From: Actinobacillus sp.
GTDB lineage: Bacteria; Pseudomonadota; Gammaproteobacteria; Enterobacterales; Pasteurellaceae
DNA: 64,000 nucleotides
Assembly: GCA_020026115.1 (NCBI GenBank)
Contig: JAHHQY010000003.1
Span: 1-64,000 of the forward strand
Direction of reading: 5' to 3'
A program made the translations under genes and the position numbers. This document shows, piece by piece, positions 50,849 through 60,431 of this stretch (its first letter is position 1; every line of letters begins with the position of its first letter). The notes under the pieces were generated by a model. The model saw only the letters and a program-made list of their open reading frames with translations. It ran no database searches and was not told where the DNA came from.

Positions 50849-51947
50849 ATGTTTGAAATAAATCCATTAAAAAATCAATTAGCGGATCTAAAAGAACGCA
50901 CGCAGTCCATTCGGGGGTATCTTTGACTTCGACAGTAAAGTTGAACGTTTAGAAGAAGTCAATGCCGAATTAGAACAACCTGATGTGTGGAATGATCCTG
51001 CTCGCGCGCAAGCTTTAGGAAAAGAGCGTGCAACCTTAGATGAAATGGTGAAAACAATTCGCCAGTTAGAGCAAGGTTGTGAAGATGTGGAAGGCTTATT
51101 GGAATTAGCCTTAGAAGCAGAAGATGAAGCGACCTTTCAAGAAGCCCAAGCGGAAGCTGAGGAACTCGAAAAACAATTAGCGAAGTTAGAATTTCGTCGT
51201 ATGTTTAGCGGTGAAAACGACCCTAACGATTGCTATTTAGACTTACAAGCAGGCTCAGGTGGTACCGAAGCGCAAGATTGGACAGAAATGTTATTGCGCA
51301 TGTATTTACGTTGGGCGGAAAGCAAAGGCTTTAAAACGGAATTAATCGAAGCCTCTGATGGTGATGTGGCGGGCGTTAAGTCAGCGACGGTAAAAATTTC
51401 GGGTGAATATGCTTACGGTTGGTTGCGAACTGAAACAGGAATTCATCGCTTAGTGCGTAAATCCCCTTTTGATTCAAACAATCGACGCCACACCTCTTTT
51501 AGTGCGGCTTTTGTGTATCCAGAGATTAACGATAATATTGAAATTGATATTAATCCTGCCGATTTACGCATTGATGTATATCGTGCTTCAGGGGCGGGTG
51601 GTCAGCACATCAATAAAACCGAAAGTGCGGTGCGAATTACGCATTTACCTACAAATATCGTGGTGCAATGTCAAAATGACCGCTCACAACATAAAAATAA
51701 AGATCAAGCCATGAAACAATTGCGTGCCAAATTATATGAGCACGAAATGCAAAAGAAAAATGCTGAAAAACAAGCGATGGAAGATTCGAAGTCCGATATT
51801 GGTTGGGGCAGTCAAATTCGCTCTTATGTGCTTGATGATGCACGAATTAAAGATTTACGAACCGGCGTGGAAAATCGCAATACCCAAGCGGTGCTCGATG
51901 GTGCGCTCGATCCCTTTATTGAAGCGAGCTTAAAAGCTGGGCTTTAA
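50849..51947 (+). CDS. prfB: Peptide chain release factor 2, with programmed +1 frameshift
   Basis: RF2 terminates translation at UGA and UAA. Translation starts at ATG 50849, reads 25 codons to an in-frame TGA (50924-50926), then shifts +1 and continues from 50925, giving 365 residues as in E. coli. The GGQ motif is in SGAGGQHINKTESAVRITH, and the SPF anticodon-like tripeptide is in KSPFDSNNRRHTS. An ORF scan alone would miss the first part. lysS follows, as in E. coli. Confidence 0.97.
50911..50926 (+). promoter_or_regulatory. RF2 autoregulatory frameshift site
   Basis: The internal Shine-Dalgarno-like GGGGG, TAT, the slippery CTT and the in-frame TGA followed by C reproduce the classical prfB signal (GGGGGTATCTTTGAC). 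Low RF2 slows reading of the TGA and favours the +1 slip. Confidence 0.95.
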
Positions 51948-51976
51948 TGCACATTCTCATTAATTAAGGAATAACT

Positions 51977-53479
51977 ATGTCAGAACAAAATACAGAATTA
52001 GATTTTCACGGTGAAATGGCAGTACGTCGTGAAAAATTACAAAAATTACGCGAAAAAGGCGTGGCCTTTCCAAATACTTTCCGTCGCGACGCGTTAGCAC
52101 AAGATTTACATACAAAATTTGATGCAAAAGATGCGGAAGAATTAAAAGCGGAAGAAATTGAAGTTGCCGTAGCAGGACGTATTATGACGCGCCGTACTAT
52201 GGGTAAAGCGACGTTCATTACTTTACAAGATATGTCAGGCCGTATTCAGCTTTATGTGGCAAAAAATAATTTAGCAGAAGGCGTGTATGCTGAAGAAGTA
52301 AGCCAATGGGATTTAGGTGATATCGTTGGTGTGAAAGGTGTGCTTTTCAAAACGAAAACAGGCGAATTAACCGTACGCACAAGCGAAGTGCAATTATTAA
52401 CAAAAGCCTTACGCCCATTACCAGATAAATTCCATGGTTTAGCTGATCAAGAAACACGCTATCGTCAACGTTATTTAGATTTAATTTCTAACGAAGAATC
52501 ACGTCGTACTTTTGTGATTCGTTCAAAAGTTATTGCAGGTATGCGCGACTACTTCATTAGCAAAGGCTTTATTGAAGTTGAAACCCCAATGTTACATGTT
52601 ATCCCAGGTGGGGCAGCAGCGCGTCCATTTGTGACCCATCACAATGCATTAGATATTGATATGTATTTACGTATCGCACCAGAACTTTACTTAAAACGTT
52701 TAGTTGTAGGTGGTTTTGAACGTGTATTTGAATTAAACCGTAACTTCCGTAACGAAGGGGTTTCTGTTCGTCATAACCCTGAATTTACGATGATTGAATA
52801 CTATCAAGCTTATGCGGATTATCATGATTTAATGGATAACACCGAAGAATTATTACGTAAATTAGCCTTAGATATTTTAGGTACAACCATTGTTCCTTAT
52901 GGCGAATATGAATTTGATTTCGGTAAACCATTTGAACGTATTACCATGCACGATGCTATTGTTAAATACGGTAACGGTATTGCCAAAGAAGATTTATATG
53001 ACATCGCAAAAGCCAGCGCAATTTGTGAAAAATTAGGTATTGAAGTGCAAAAATCATGGGGTTTAGGCTCTATCGTTAATGCTATTTTTGAAGAAGTGGC
53101 TGAAGCACATTTAATTCAACCAACTTTCTTAATGGCACATCCTGCAGAAATTTCACCATTAGCTCGTCGTAATGATGAAAATCCAGATGTGACAGATCGC
53201 TTTGAATTATTCATTGGCGGTCGTGAAATTGGTAATGGTTTCTCAGAATTAAACGACGCAGAAGACCAAGCTGCACGATTTGACGCCCAAGTTGCGGCAA
53301 AAGAAGCCGGCGATGATGAAGCGATGTTTAAAGATGACGATTTCGTGACAGCATTAGAACATGGTTTACCGCCAACAGCGGGTGAAGGTTTAGGTATTGA
53401 CCGTTTAGCGATGCTTTTTGCTAATGCGCCATCAATTCGTGATGTGATTTTATTCCCAGCAATGAAACACAAAGCTTAA
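51977..53479 (+). CDS. lysS: Lysine-tRNA ligase (class II)
   Basis: A 500-residue LysRS. The N-terminal OB-fold anticodon domain (VAVAGRIMTRRTMGKATFITLQD) is followed by class II motifs 1 (FIEVETPMLHVIPGG), 2 (RNFRNEGVSVRHNPEFTMIE) and 3 (GLGIDRLAMLFAN). Length is close to E. coli (505). AAGGAA precedes the ATG. It forms the conserved prfB-lysS pair. Confidence 0.97.
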   Translation: MSEQNTELDFHGEMAVRREKLQKLREKGVAFPNTFRRDALAQDLHTKFDAKDAEELKAEEIEVAVAGRIMTRRTMGKATFITLQDMSGRIQLYVAKNNLAEGVYAEEVSQWDLGDIVGVKGVLFKTKTGELTVRTSEVQLLTKALRPLPDKFHGLADQETRYRQRYLDLISNEESRRTFVIRSKVIAGMRDYFISKGFIEVETPMLHVIPGGAAARPFVTHHNALDIDMYLRIAPELYLKRLVVGGFERVFELNRNFRNEGVSVRHNPEFTMIEYYQAYADYHDLMDNTEELLRKLALDILGTTIVPYGEYEFDFGKPFERITMHDAIVKYGNGIAKEDLYDIAKASAICEKLGIEVQKSWGLGSIVNAIFEEVAEAHLIQPTFLMAHPAEISPLARRNDENPDVTDRFELFIGGREIGNGFSELNDAEDQAARFDAQVAAKEAGDDEAMFKDDDFVTALEHGLPPTAGEGLGIDRLAMLFANAPSIRDVILFPAMKHKA

Positions 53480-53493
53480 TTCCTTTCTTTTTA

Positions 53494-53524
53494 ATGGCTT
53501 AGTTTTACGGCTAAGCCTTTTTTC
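53494..53524 (+). terminator. lysS terminator
   Basis: GGCTTAG / CTAAGCC stem followed by TTTTTT, 16 bases past the lysS stop codon. Confidence 0.8.
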
Positions 53525-53536
53525 TTTTTTAATACG

Positions 53537-54607
53537 ATGAAACAGCACAGTTTAAAAGATGACAGCCGAGTTGGGAAAATTGAGCAAGTTTTACCGCCCA
53601 TTGCTTTGCTGGAAAAATTTCCGCTAACAGAAATTGCCTCAGCGACAGTACAAAAAACGCGTCAACAAGCCAGCGCTATTATTCAAGGCAAATCCGATCG
53701 CTTATTAGTGGTTATTGGTCCTTGTTCTATTCACGATCCAAAATCCGCTTTAGAGTATGCAGAACGCTTAAAAACGATGCGTCAAAAATTCGGCGCGGAG
53801 CTTGAAATTATTATGCGCGTTTATTTTGAAAAACCGCGTACAACCGTAGGTTGGAAAGGCTTAATTAACGATCCTTATTTGAATAATTCCTATGCTTTAA
53901 ATGATGGATTGCAAATTGCCCGTAAATTATTAACGCAAATTAATGATTTAGGCGTGCCAACGGCGGGGGAATTTTTGGATATGATCACCCCACAATATTT
54001 GGCGGACTTAATGAGCTGGGGCGCTATTGGCGCGCGAACCACTGAATCCCAAGTGCATCGCGAATTAGCCTCAGGCTTACCTTGCCCCGTCGGCTTTAAA
54101 AATGCCACAAATGGCAGTGTTAAAATTGCATTAGATGCCATTCGCGCGGCGAAATCGCCTCATTCCTTTTTATCGGTGACGAAATTTGGACATTCAGCGA
54201 TTGTGTCCACCAAAGGGAACGAAGATTGCCACATTATTTTACGCGGTGGCGAAAATGGCACGAATTATGATGAGGTTTCCATCGCTCAAGTGAGTGAACA
54301 AATTCGCACAATGGGAAATGTTGCTCATGTGATGGTTGATTTTAGTCACGCCAATAGCCAAAAAGATTTTAAAAAGCAACTCGTGGTTTGCGCCGATGTA
54401 TGCGCACAAATTGCTCAAGGCTCGCGCCGAATTTTTGGCGTGATGGTTGAAAGCCATTTAAATGAAGGGCGTCAGGATTTAAATTTAACTCAGCCTTTAT
54501 GTTATGGCCAAAGTATTACAGACGCTTGTTTAGGCTGGGAAGATAGCGCGCAATTATTAGCAAATTTAGCGCAAGCGGTAAAAGCGCGCCGAGGAAATTT
54601 CGCTTAA
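53537..54607 (+). CDS. aroG: 3-deoxy-7-phosphoheptulonate synthase (AroG type)
   Basis: A 356-residue class I DAHP synthase, the first shikimate-pathway step from PEP and erythrose-4-phosphate. GPCSIHDPKSALEYA, MRVYFEKPRTTVGWKGLINDP, AIGARTTESQVHRELASGL and KFGHSAIVSTKGNEDCHIILRGG are catalytic and metal-binding blocks. The N-terminal LPPIALLEKFPLTE and SWGAIGARTTE/SVTKFGHS follow the Phe-regulated AroG rather than AroF or AroH. Two repeat copies lie inside (53789-53797 and 54423-54431). No leader peptide is seen. Confidence 0.95.
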   Translation: MKQHSLKDDSRVGKIEQVLPPIALLEKFPLTEIASATVQKTRQQASAIIQGKSDRLLVVIGPCSIHDPKSALEYAERLKTMRQKFGAELEIIMRVYFEKPRTTVGWKGLINDPYLNNSYALNDGLQIARKLLTQINDLGVPTAGEFLDMITPQYLADLMSWGAIGARTTESQVHRELASGLPCPVGFKNATNGSVKIALDAIRAAKSPHSFLSVTKFGHSAIVSTKGNEDCHIILRGGENGTNYDEVSIAQVSEQIRTMGNVAHVMVDFSHANSQKDFKKQLVVCADVCAQIAQGSRRIFGVMVESHLNEGRQDLNLTQPLCYGQSITDACLGWEDSAQLLANLAQAVKARRGNFA

Positions 54608-54625
54608 AATTGATTATCCCTTGAT

Positions 54626-54674
54626 AAAAAAAGCACTCGCACCGAAAATAAGACGTTGGTTAGAGTGCTTTTTT
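54626..54674 (+). terminator. aroG terminator containing a repeat copy
   Basis: AAAAAAGCACT at the left pairs with AGTGCTTTTTT at the right around a long loop. The loop holds CTCGCACCGAAAA (repeat core 54638-54646), so here the repeat is inside a hairpin formed by other sequence. Confidence 0.65.
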
Positions 54675-54722
54675 GTTGAAAAAATCAGCAAACACAAAGT
54701 GACAAAAGATTATTTTTTATTC

Positions 54723-54765
54723 TGTGATCTTTATCACGATAGTACGGAGTGGATTTTATTATAAT
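54723..54765 (+). promoter_or_regulatory. CRP site and -10 of the manXYZ operon
   Basis: TGTGATCTTTATCACG (54723-54738) is a one-mismatch CRP site. TATAAT at 54760-54765 puts the start near 54772 and CRP at about -41.5 (class II). Confidence 0.78.
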
Positions 54766-54885
54766 ATGTTCGTTTCTAATAGGTTATTACCTAAAATGAA
54801 GTGCTAAGATTCATTTTTTATCTGCATTTTCTTTTATTCTGAGAAGTTGTGGATTTTTTTTATCACTTAAAGTTAAGGAGTCGAT

Positions 54886-55860
54886 ATGACTATCGGGATC
54901 ATCATTGCAACCCACGGTTGTGCAGCAGAAGAGTTGCGCAAGACCACAGAAATGCTCATAGGTGAGCAAGAGAACGTTGCTACAATTGATTTTGTCCCAG
55001 GTGAAAATGCCGAAACCATTATGGGCAAATATCAAGAAAAATTAAGTGGCGAACTTTCTTGTTGCGACACCATTTTATTTTTAGTGGATACTTGGGGCGG
55101 CAGTCCTTTTAATGCTGCAAACCGTATTGCGGAAGGCAAAGATAATATGGATATTGTAACTGGTGTGAATGTGCCAATGTTGGTGGAAACCTTTATGGGC
55201 CGAGATGATGAGCCAAGTTTACAAGAATTAGTCGAAATTGCCCTTGAAACAGGTCGCATGGGCGTGCGAGCTTTAAAATTTGAGGAAGTAAAAACTGTCG
55301 CAAAAGAGGTTGCAGAGCCTGTACAACAAGTTGCACCACAAGCGGTGGCTTCCCAAAAAGAAGGCAATTTAGTGGTCGGTTTAGCGCGTATTGATGACCG
55401 TTTAATCCATGGACAAGTGGCTACGCGTTGGACAAAAGAAAGTAAAGTGAAACGCATCGTGGTGGTGAATGATGAAGTGGCTAAAGATAGCGTACGCACG
55501 GCCATGTTAAAATCCGTTGCGCCACCAGGGGTGACCGCTCATGTGGTGAATACCGACAAAATGATTCGCGTTTGGGAAAACCCAGAATATGCAGACGAAC
55601 GAATGATGTTGCTTTTCACAAATCCAACCGATGTATTGAAATTACTTAAAGCTGGCGTAAATATGAAATCCATCAATATTGGTGGTATGGCATATAAAGA
55701 CGGCAAAAAAATGATTACAAGTGCAGTATCCGTGGATCAAAAAGATATCGATGCGTTCAAAGAAATTGATGCTATGGGCATTGAATTAGATGTGCGTAAA
55801 GTATCAAACGATACACGTCAATATATGATGGATTTACTCAAAAAAAATAACCTAATTTAA
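54886..55860 (+). CDS. manX: Mannose PTS enzyme IIAB
   Basis: A 324-residue fused IIA-IIB subunit of the mannose-type phosphotransferase. The IIA domain (residues 1-135) has the phospho-His in IATHGCAAEEL. A Pro/Ala/Gln linker (about 140-158) follows. The IIB domain starts LARIDDRLIHGQVATRW with the second phospho-His. It passes phosphate from HPr to the incoming hexose. GGAG precedes the ATG; manY follows after 10 bases. Confidence 0.96.
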   Translation: MTIGIIIATHGCAAEELRKTTEMLIGEQENVATIDFVPGENAETIMGKYQEKLSGELSCCDTILFLVDTWGGSPFNAANRIAEGKDNMDIVTGVNVPMLVETFMGRDDEPSLQELVEIALETGRMGVRALKFEEVKTVAKEVAEPVQQVAPQAVASQKEGNLVVGLARIDDRLIHGQVATRWTKESKVKRIVVVNDEVAKDSVRTAMLKSVAPPGVTAHVVNTDKMIRVWENPEYADERMMLLFTNPTDVLKLLKAGVNMKSINIGGMAYKDGKKMITSAVSVDQKDIDAFKEIDAMGIELDVRKVSNDTRQYMMDLLKKNNLI

Positions 55861-55870
55861 GGAAATCATT

Positions 55871-56674
55871 ATGGAAATTACAACTTTACAAATCGTTCTC
55901 GTCTTCCTTGTTTCCTGTATTTCAGGGATGGGGTCTATTCTTGATGAATGGCAAACGCACCGCCCATTAATCGCATGTACCTTAATTGGTTTAGTTTTAG
56001 GTGATATGACAACAGGGATTATCATCGGCGGTACGCTTGAACTTTTAGCTTTAGGTTGGATGAATATCGGGGCCGCTTTAGCGCCTGATGCCGCTTTAGC
56101 TTCAATCGTGTCAACAATTTTAGTTATTGTAGGTAATGAACCTATTACAACAGGTATTGCAATTGCTATTCCATTAGCTGCAGCAGGACAAGTATTAACT
56201 TATATCGTGCGTGCCATTACGGTGGGTTTCCAACATGCAGCAGACCGCTCAGTGCGTGATGGTAATTTAACTTGGTTAAGTTGGGTGCATTGTACCGCAC
56301 TTCTTTTACAAGCTATGCGTATTGCTATTCCAGCCTTAGTTGTTGTTTTAACCGCAGGTACAGATACGGTACAAGCAATGTTACACGCAATTCCACCAGT
56401 GGTAAGTGATGGCTTGCGTATTGCAGGGGGCATTATCGCTGTTGTGGGTTATGCAATGGTGATCAATATGATGCGTGCTGGCCACTTAATGCCGTTCTTC
56501 TATGCAGGTTTCGTTATTGCAGCTTATACAGAATTTAACTTAGTAGCACTTGGTGTACTAGGTGGGGTTATGGCCATTCTTTATATCCAACTTCATCCTA
56601 AATACAACAAAAGCCAACAAGTCGTACAAGTTGTAGCGAATGGTAACAATGATTTAGACAACAGATTAGATTAA
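55871..56674 (+). CDS. manY: Mannose PTS enzyme IIC
   Basis: A 267-residue membrane subunit forming the sugar channel with ManZ. The start EITTLQIVLVFLVSCISGMGSILDEW and the LIGLVLGDMTTGIIIGGTLELLALGWMN region are characteristic. Length matches E. coli ManY (266). AAGGAAA upstream. Confidence 0.96.
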   Translation: MEITTLQIVLVFLVSCISGMGSILDEWQTHRPLIACTLIGLVLGDMTTGIIIGGTLELLALGWMNIGAALAPDAALASIVSTILVIVGNEPITTGIAIAIPLAAAGQVLTYIVRAITVGFQHAADRSVRDGNLTWLSWVHCTALLLQAMRIAIPALVVVLTAGTDTVQAMLHAIPPVVSDGLRIAGGIIAVVGYAMVINMMRAGHLMPFFYAGFVIAAYTEFNLVALGVLGGVMAILYIQLHPKYNKSQQVVQVVANGNNDLDNRLD

Positions 56675-56687
56675 TGGAGAGATGATC

Positions 56688-57524
56688 ATGACAACTGAAA
56701 TGAAAAAAGTAACTAAAGGCGACTTAAATCGTGTCGTGCTTCGCTCTAACCTTTTCCAAGGTTCTTGGAACTTTGAACGTATGCAAGCGTTGGGTTGGAT
56801 GTTCTCCATGGTTCCTGTGATTAAACGTTTATATCCGGATCCAAACTCACAAGAACGTAAAGACGCGATTAAACGTCACTTAGAATTCTTTAATACACAA
56901 CCCTTTATGGCCGCGCCTGTTTTAGGTGTAACCATCGCGATGGAAGAAGAACGTGCCAACGGTAAAGATATCGATGACGGTGCGATCAACGGTATTAAAG
57001 TGGGTATGATGGGGCCGTTAGCTGGGGTAGGTGACCCAATTTTCTGGGGAACAGCCCGTCCTGTATTTGCTGCGCTCGGTGCAGGTTTAGCATTAAGCGG
57101 TAGTATTTTAGGTCCATTACTCTTCTTTATTTTGTTCAATGCAGTACGTCTTGCAACACGTTACTATGGCGTAACATATGGTTACCATAAAGGCTTGGAT
57201 GTTGTACAAGATATGTCAGGCGGTTTATTACAAAAACTGACTGAAGGGGCGTCCATTCTCGGCTTGTTTATTATGGGGGCGTTAGTCCAAAAATGGACAA
57301 GTGTGAATGTGCCGTTGGTGGTCTCAGAAATTGCAAAACAAGATGGCACAATTGAAGTCACCACAGTACAAAATATTTTAGATAGTTTAATGCCAGGTTT
57401 ATTACCACTTTGCTTTACTTTTGCATGTATGTGGTTGTTACGAAACCGTGTGAATGCACTTTGGATTATCATCGGCATTTTCGCCGTGGGTATTTTCGGT
57501 GCGGCAACAGGTATTTTGGCTTAA
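56688..57524 (+). CDS. manZ: Mannose PTS enzyme IID
   Basis: A 278-residue IID subunit. The LFQGSWNFERMQALGWMFSM start and the GPLAGVGDPIFWGTARP block are diagnostic. A C-terminal membrane helix is present. The ATG at 56688 has GGAGA 7 bases upstream; ATG 56682 is too close to it. A repeat T-variant lies at 57495-57503. Confidence 0.95.
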   Translation: MTTEMKKVTKGDLNRVVLRSNLFQGSWNFERMQALGWMFSMVPVIKRLYPDPNSQERKDAIKRHLEFFNTQPFMAAPVLGVTIAMEEERANGKDIDDGAINGIKVGMMGPLAGVGDPIFWGTARPVFAALGAGLALSGSILGPLLFFILFNAVRLATRYYGVTYGYHKGLDVVQDMSGGLLQKLTEGASILGLFIMGALVQKWTSVNVPLVVSEIAKQDGTIEVTTVQNILDSLMPGLLPLCFTFACMWLLRNRVNALWIIIGIFAVGIFGAATGILA

Positions 57525-57535
57525 TTTCAATAAGT

Positions 57536-57563
57536 TTACGCCCTCTTCGGAGGGCGCTTTCGT
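57536..57563 (+). other. Stem-loop between manZ and yobD
   Basis: CGCCCTC / GAGGGCG with a TTCG tetraloop is an exceptionally stable hairpin followed only by CTTTCGTTT. It may partially terminate or protect the manXYZ mRNA and lower expression of yobD-manA. Confidence 0.65.
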
Positions 57564-57565
57564 TT

Positions 57566-58030
57566 ATGATGATAAATATAATTTTACTCGCCAGTATTGG
57601 CGTTTTTTTACTTTATGCCCTATACGATCAATGGGGAATGAATCGCCTTAAGGGTAAAACCTTATTAAAAATTACGGTGCAAAAACGCACCAAAATGGAC
57701 GCGCTCATTTTTATCGTGTTAATGGGGATTTTAATCTATCAAAACCAAGGGCAAATTCCGATTGTCACATTGTATTTATTGGCTTTTGCTATTTTATTAA
57801 GTTTGTATATGGCGTTTTTCCGCAAAGCGTTTATTTATTTCAAGCAAGAAGGCGTATTTTTTGATAATTTTTTTGTGGATTATCGCAAAATTGCGCACTT
57901 GAATTTAACTCAAGATCATTTTTTAGTTATGGATTTAACAAATGGAAAACGCTTAAGTGCAAAATTGGCAGAAAAGGAAGACGAAAAACGTATTTTCGCT
58001 TTTTTTAATCACTCAAAGGAAAAGAAATAA
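57566..58030 (+). CDS. yobD: YobD family membrane protein (DUF986)
   Basis: A 154-residue protein with three N-terminal helices and a C-terminal soluble part (EGVFFDNFFVDYRKIAHLNL). It matches the DUF986/YobD family (E. coli 152). In E. coli yobD also lies downstream of manXYZ. Function unknown. Its stop overlaps the manA start (TAATG). An ATG three bases later is an alternative start. Confidence 0.88.
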   Translation: MMINIILLASIGVFLLYALYDQWGMNRLKGKTLLKITVQKRTKMDALIFIVLMGILIYQNQGQIPIVTLYLLAFAILLSLYMAFFRKAFIYFKQEGVFFDNFFVDYRKIAHLNLTQDHFLVMDLTNGKRLSAKLAEKEDEKRIFAFFNHSKEKK

Positions 58031-59235
58031 TGCAAAAAATTTACTTATTACAAGGCCATACTCAGCCTTATGCTTGGGGTGGTTCAAAATATTTAGCTCA
58101 ACTTTTAGGGCAAGACAATCCTAAAAATCAGCCTCGCGCCGAATATTGGTTAGGAAGCCATCGTGCTTTGCCTTCGGAAGTACAAACGGAAAAAGGTTTT
58201 GTTGCCTTAAATGAATTTTTACTTGAAAATCCTCAAGCCTTAGGGGAGAAAAGTCGCCAACAATTTGCGGATAACCTTCCGTTTTTATTAAAAATTCTCG
58301 ATGTGGCTCAACCACTTTCTATTCAATTACATCCAACCAAAGCACAAGCAGAACAAGGTTTTGCGCAAGAAGAATTAGCACAAATTCCCTTAACGGCAAA
58401 AAATCGCACTTATAAAGATAATAACCATAAACCAGAAATGATGTTGGCCTTATCGGATTTTTGGCTGTTACATGGCTTTAAAAAGAAAGCGGATATTTTA
58501 GCCACCTTAAAAGCGCGTCCTTCTTTGCATTCTTTAGCGAAATTATTAACGGAAAAAAGTTTACATGATTTTTACGCCGAGGTAATGCAAGCAGATCAAG
58601 TACAATTAAGCGCTTGGTTGCTTCCTATTTTAGCGAGCCAACAAGCAGGATTTTTAGCGGGTAAATTAGCCTTAGATAATCCAGATTATTGGCTTTTTTA
58701 CACCATTAACGCCATGCAAATTCCGCTGGATAAATTAGATGCAGGTTTATTGTGTTTTTATTTATTTAATTTAGTGCATTTAAAGCCAGGAGAGGCTATT
58801 TTCCAAGGCGCAGGCGTGCCACATGCTTATTTGCGTGGGCAAAATATTGAACTTATGGCAGGTTCGGATAACGTTATTCGTGGCGGATTAACACCTAAGT
58901 ATGTGAATATTCCAGCTTTATTAGAGATTGTTGATTGCACGGAAATTACGCCAAATATTTTACCACCTGCGAAAGATGCGGAAGGTATTTTCCCGTTTGC
59001 GCACTTTGTACCAGATTTCGCTTTAAGTCAGATGAATTTTAAAGCAAAAAGCCATTTTGCTTTGCAAGCAGAAAATGCGCAAATTTTATTAGTGATGGAA
59101 GGAGAAATAACTCTGAGGGCAGAAAATGAGTGTTTAACCTTAAAGCAAGGGGAAAGCGCGTTTATTACCGCCAAAACCGCCTATGAAATAGATGGAAATC
59201 GCTCAGGATTTGCTATTCTTGCCACATTACCTTAA
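58030..59235 (+). CDS. manA: Mannose-6-phosphate isomerase (type I)
   Basis: A 401-residue zinc cupin enzyme converting mannose-6-phosphate from the PTS to fructose-6-phosphate. Zinc ligands are in LSIQLHPTKAQAEQGF (Gln, His) and the KDNNHKPEMMLAL segment (Glu), with the later GAGVPHAYLRGQNIELMAGSDN block (His). Translationally coupled to yobD, it completes the mannose pathway in one operon, unlike E. coli. A repeat copy lies at 58135-58143, read as P-R-A-E-Y. Confidence 0.95.
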   Translation: MQKIYLLQGHTQPYAWGGSKYLAQLLGQDNPKNQPRAEYWLGSHRALPSEVQTEKGFVALNEFLLENPQALGEKSRQQFADNLPFLLKILDVAQPLSIQLHPTKAQAEQGFAQEELAQIPLTAKNRTYKDNNHKPEMMLALSDFWLLHGFKKKADILATLKARPSLHSLAKLLTEKSLHDFYAEVMQADQVQLSAWLLPILASQQAGFLAGKLALDNPDYWLFYTINAMQIPLDKLDAGLLCFYLFNLVHLKPGEAIFQGAGVPHAYLRGQNIELMAGSDNVIRGGLTPKYVNIPALLEIVDCTEITPNILPPAKDAEGIFPFAHFVPDFALSQMNFKAKSHFALQAENAQILLVMEGEITLRAENECLTLKQGESAFITAKTAYEIDGNRSGFAILATLP

Positions 59236-59238
59236 AGC

Positions 59239-59281
59239 TTCGCGCCGAAAATTTGAATTTTTTGCAAATTTTCGGCGCGCT
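59239..59281. terminator. Inverted repeat pair after manA
   Basis: CGCGCCGAAAATTTG (from 59241) faces CAAATTTTCGGCGCG (to 59279), a 15-bp perfect stem just after the manA stop codon. Stem bases beyond the repeat core also pair. No long T run follows, so termination efficiency is uncertain. Confidence 0.72.
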
Positions 59282-59348
59282 TGCTATCTCTCATCTTGGA
59301 TTTCCGCTAAAATAAGCAAATTTTGTGCCGAATAATTTAAGGAAAACA

Positions 59349-60431
59349 ATGAAAGCATCGATTATTACCAAATTAGAAAGTTTAAAAGAGCGTCACGAAG
59401 AGCTTGAAGCCTTATTAGGGGACGTTTCTGTTATTAGTGATCAAGATAAATTTCGTGCTTATTCAAAAGAATATGCACAATTAGAAGACGTGGTGAAATG
59501 TTTTGCCCGTTGGAGCCAATTACAAGAGGATTTAGAAGGCGCGAAAATGTTGCTGGAAGATCCTTCAATGAAAGAAATGGCAGAAGAAGAAATTCAAATG
59601 TGTGAAGAAGAAATCACACGAATCGAAGAGGAATTACAAATTCTTCTGTTACCAAAAGATCCAAATGATGAATATAACGCTTATTTAGAAATTCGCGCAG
59701 GAACAGGTGGCGATGAAGCAGGAATTTTCGCCGGCGATTTATTCCGTATGTACAGCCGTTATGCTGAAAGCAAACGCTGGCGCGTAGAAATGTTAAGTGC
59801 CAACGAAAGCGAACAAGGCGGATATAAAGAAGTTATCGTCAAAATTAGCGGAGATAACGTCTATGGCCAATTAAAATTTGAATCAGGCGGTCATCGCGTA
59901 CAACGTGTACCAAAAACGGAATCTCAAGGTCGTATTCACACTTCCGCTTGTACCGTTGCGGTTATGCCGGAATTACCAGAAAGTGAATTGCCAGAAATTA
60001 ATCCATCGGATTTACGAATTGATACTTACCGCTCATCAGGTGCAGGTGGTCAGCACGTTAATACAACAGATTCTGCGGTGCGTATTACCCATATCCCAAC
60101 GGGGATTGTTGTAGAATGTCAAGATGAACGTTCACAGCATAAAAATAAAGCCAAAGCGATGTCTGTTTTAGCTTCTCGTATTGTTCAAGCAGAAGAGCAA
60201 AAACGTGAGCAGGAACAATCAGATACGCGCCGAAATTTATTAGGCTCAGGGGATCGTTCCGACAAAATTCGCACCTACAACTATCCGCAAGGACGTGTAA
60301 CGGATCATCGAATTAACTTAACCCTTTATCGTTTAGATGAAATTATGAATGGTAAAATTGAAGAGTTAATTCAGCCAATCATTACCGAATACCAAGCAGA
60401 TCAATTAGCCGCACTATCGGAAAATGCTTAA
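59349..60431 (+). CDS. prfA: Peptide chain release factor 1
   Basis: A 360-residue RF1 for UAA/UAG, equal in length to E. coli. It has the GGQ motif SSGAGGQHVNTTDSAVRITH and the anticodon-like tripeptide PKTESQGRIHTS (PxT family). The ATG at 59349 has AAGGAAAA upstream; the longer frame starts at a non-ATG codon. It overlaps prmC by 8 bases. A repeat copy lies at 60226-60234, read as T-R-R-N. Confidence 0.97.
   Translation: MKASIITKLESLKERHEELEALLGDVSVISDQDKFRAYSKEYAQLEDVVKCFARWSQLQEDLEGAKMLLEDPSMKEMAEEEIQMCEEEITRIEEELQILLLPKDPNDEYNAYLEIRAGTGGDEAGIFAGDLFRMYSRYAESKRWRVEMLSANESEQGGYKEVIVKISGDNVYGQLKFESGGHRVQRVPKTESQGRIHTSACTVAVMPELPESELPEINPSDLRIDTYRSSGAGGQHVNTTDSAVRITHIPTGIVVECQDERSQHKNKAKAMSVLASRIVQAEEQKREQEQSDTRRNLLGSGDRSDKIRTYNYPQGRVTDHRINLTLYRLDEIMNGKIEELIQPIITEYQADQLAALSENA

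Noticed and set aside
50849..50926. prfB as a pseudogene with an early stop
   Set aside because: The stop is the conserved programmed frameshift codon and the rest of the gene is intact.
51623..51631. AAGTGCGGT inside prfB, plus ACCGCACTT at 56294-56302 in manY: classical Haemophilus-type uptake sequences
   Set aside because: Only these two copies (and one ACAAGCGGT at 55338-55346) were found in 64 kb, far below the roughly one per kb seen in species that use those cores. They are consistent with chance.
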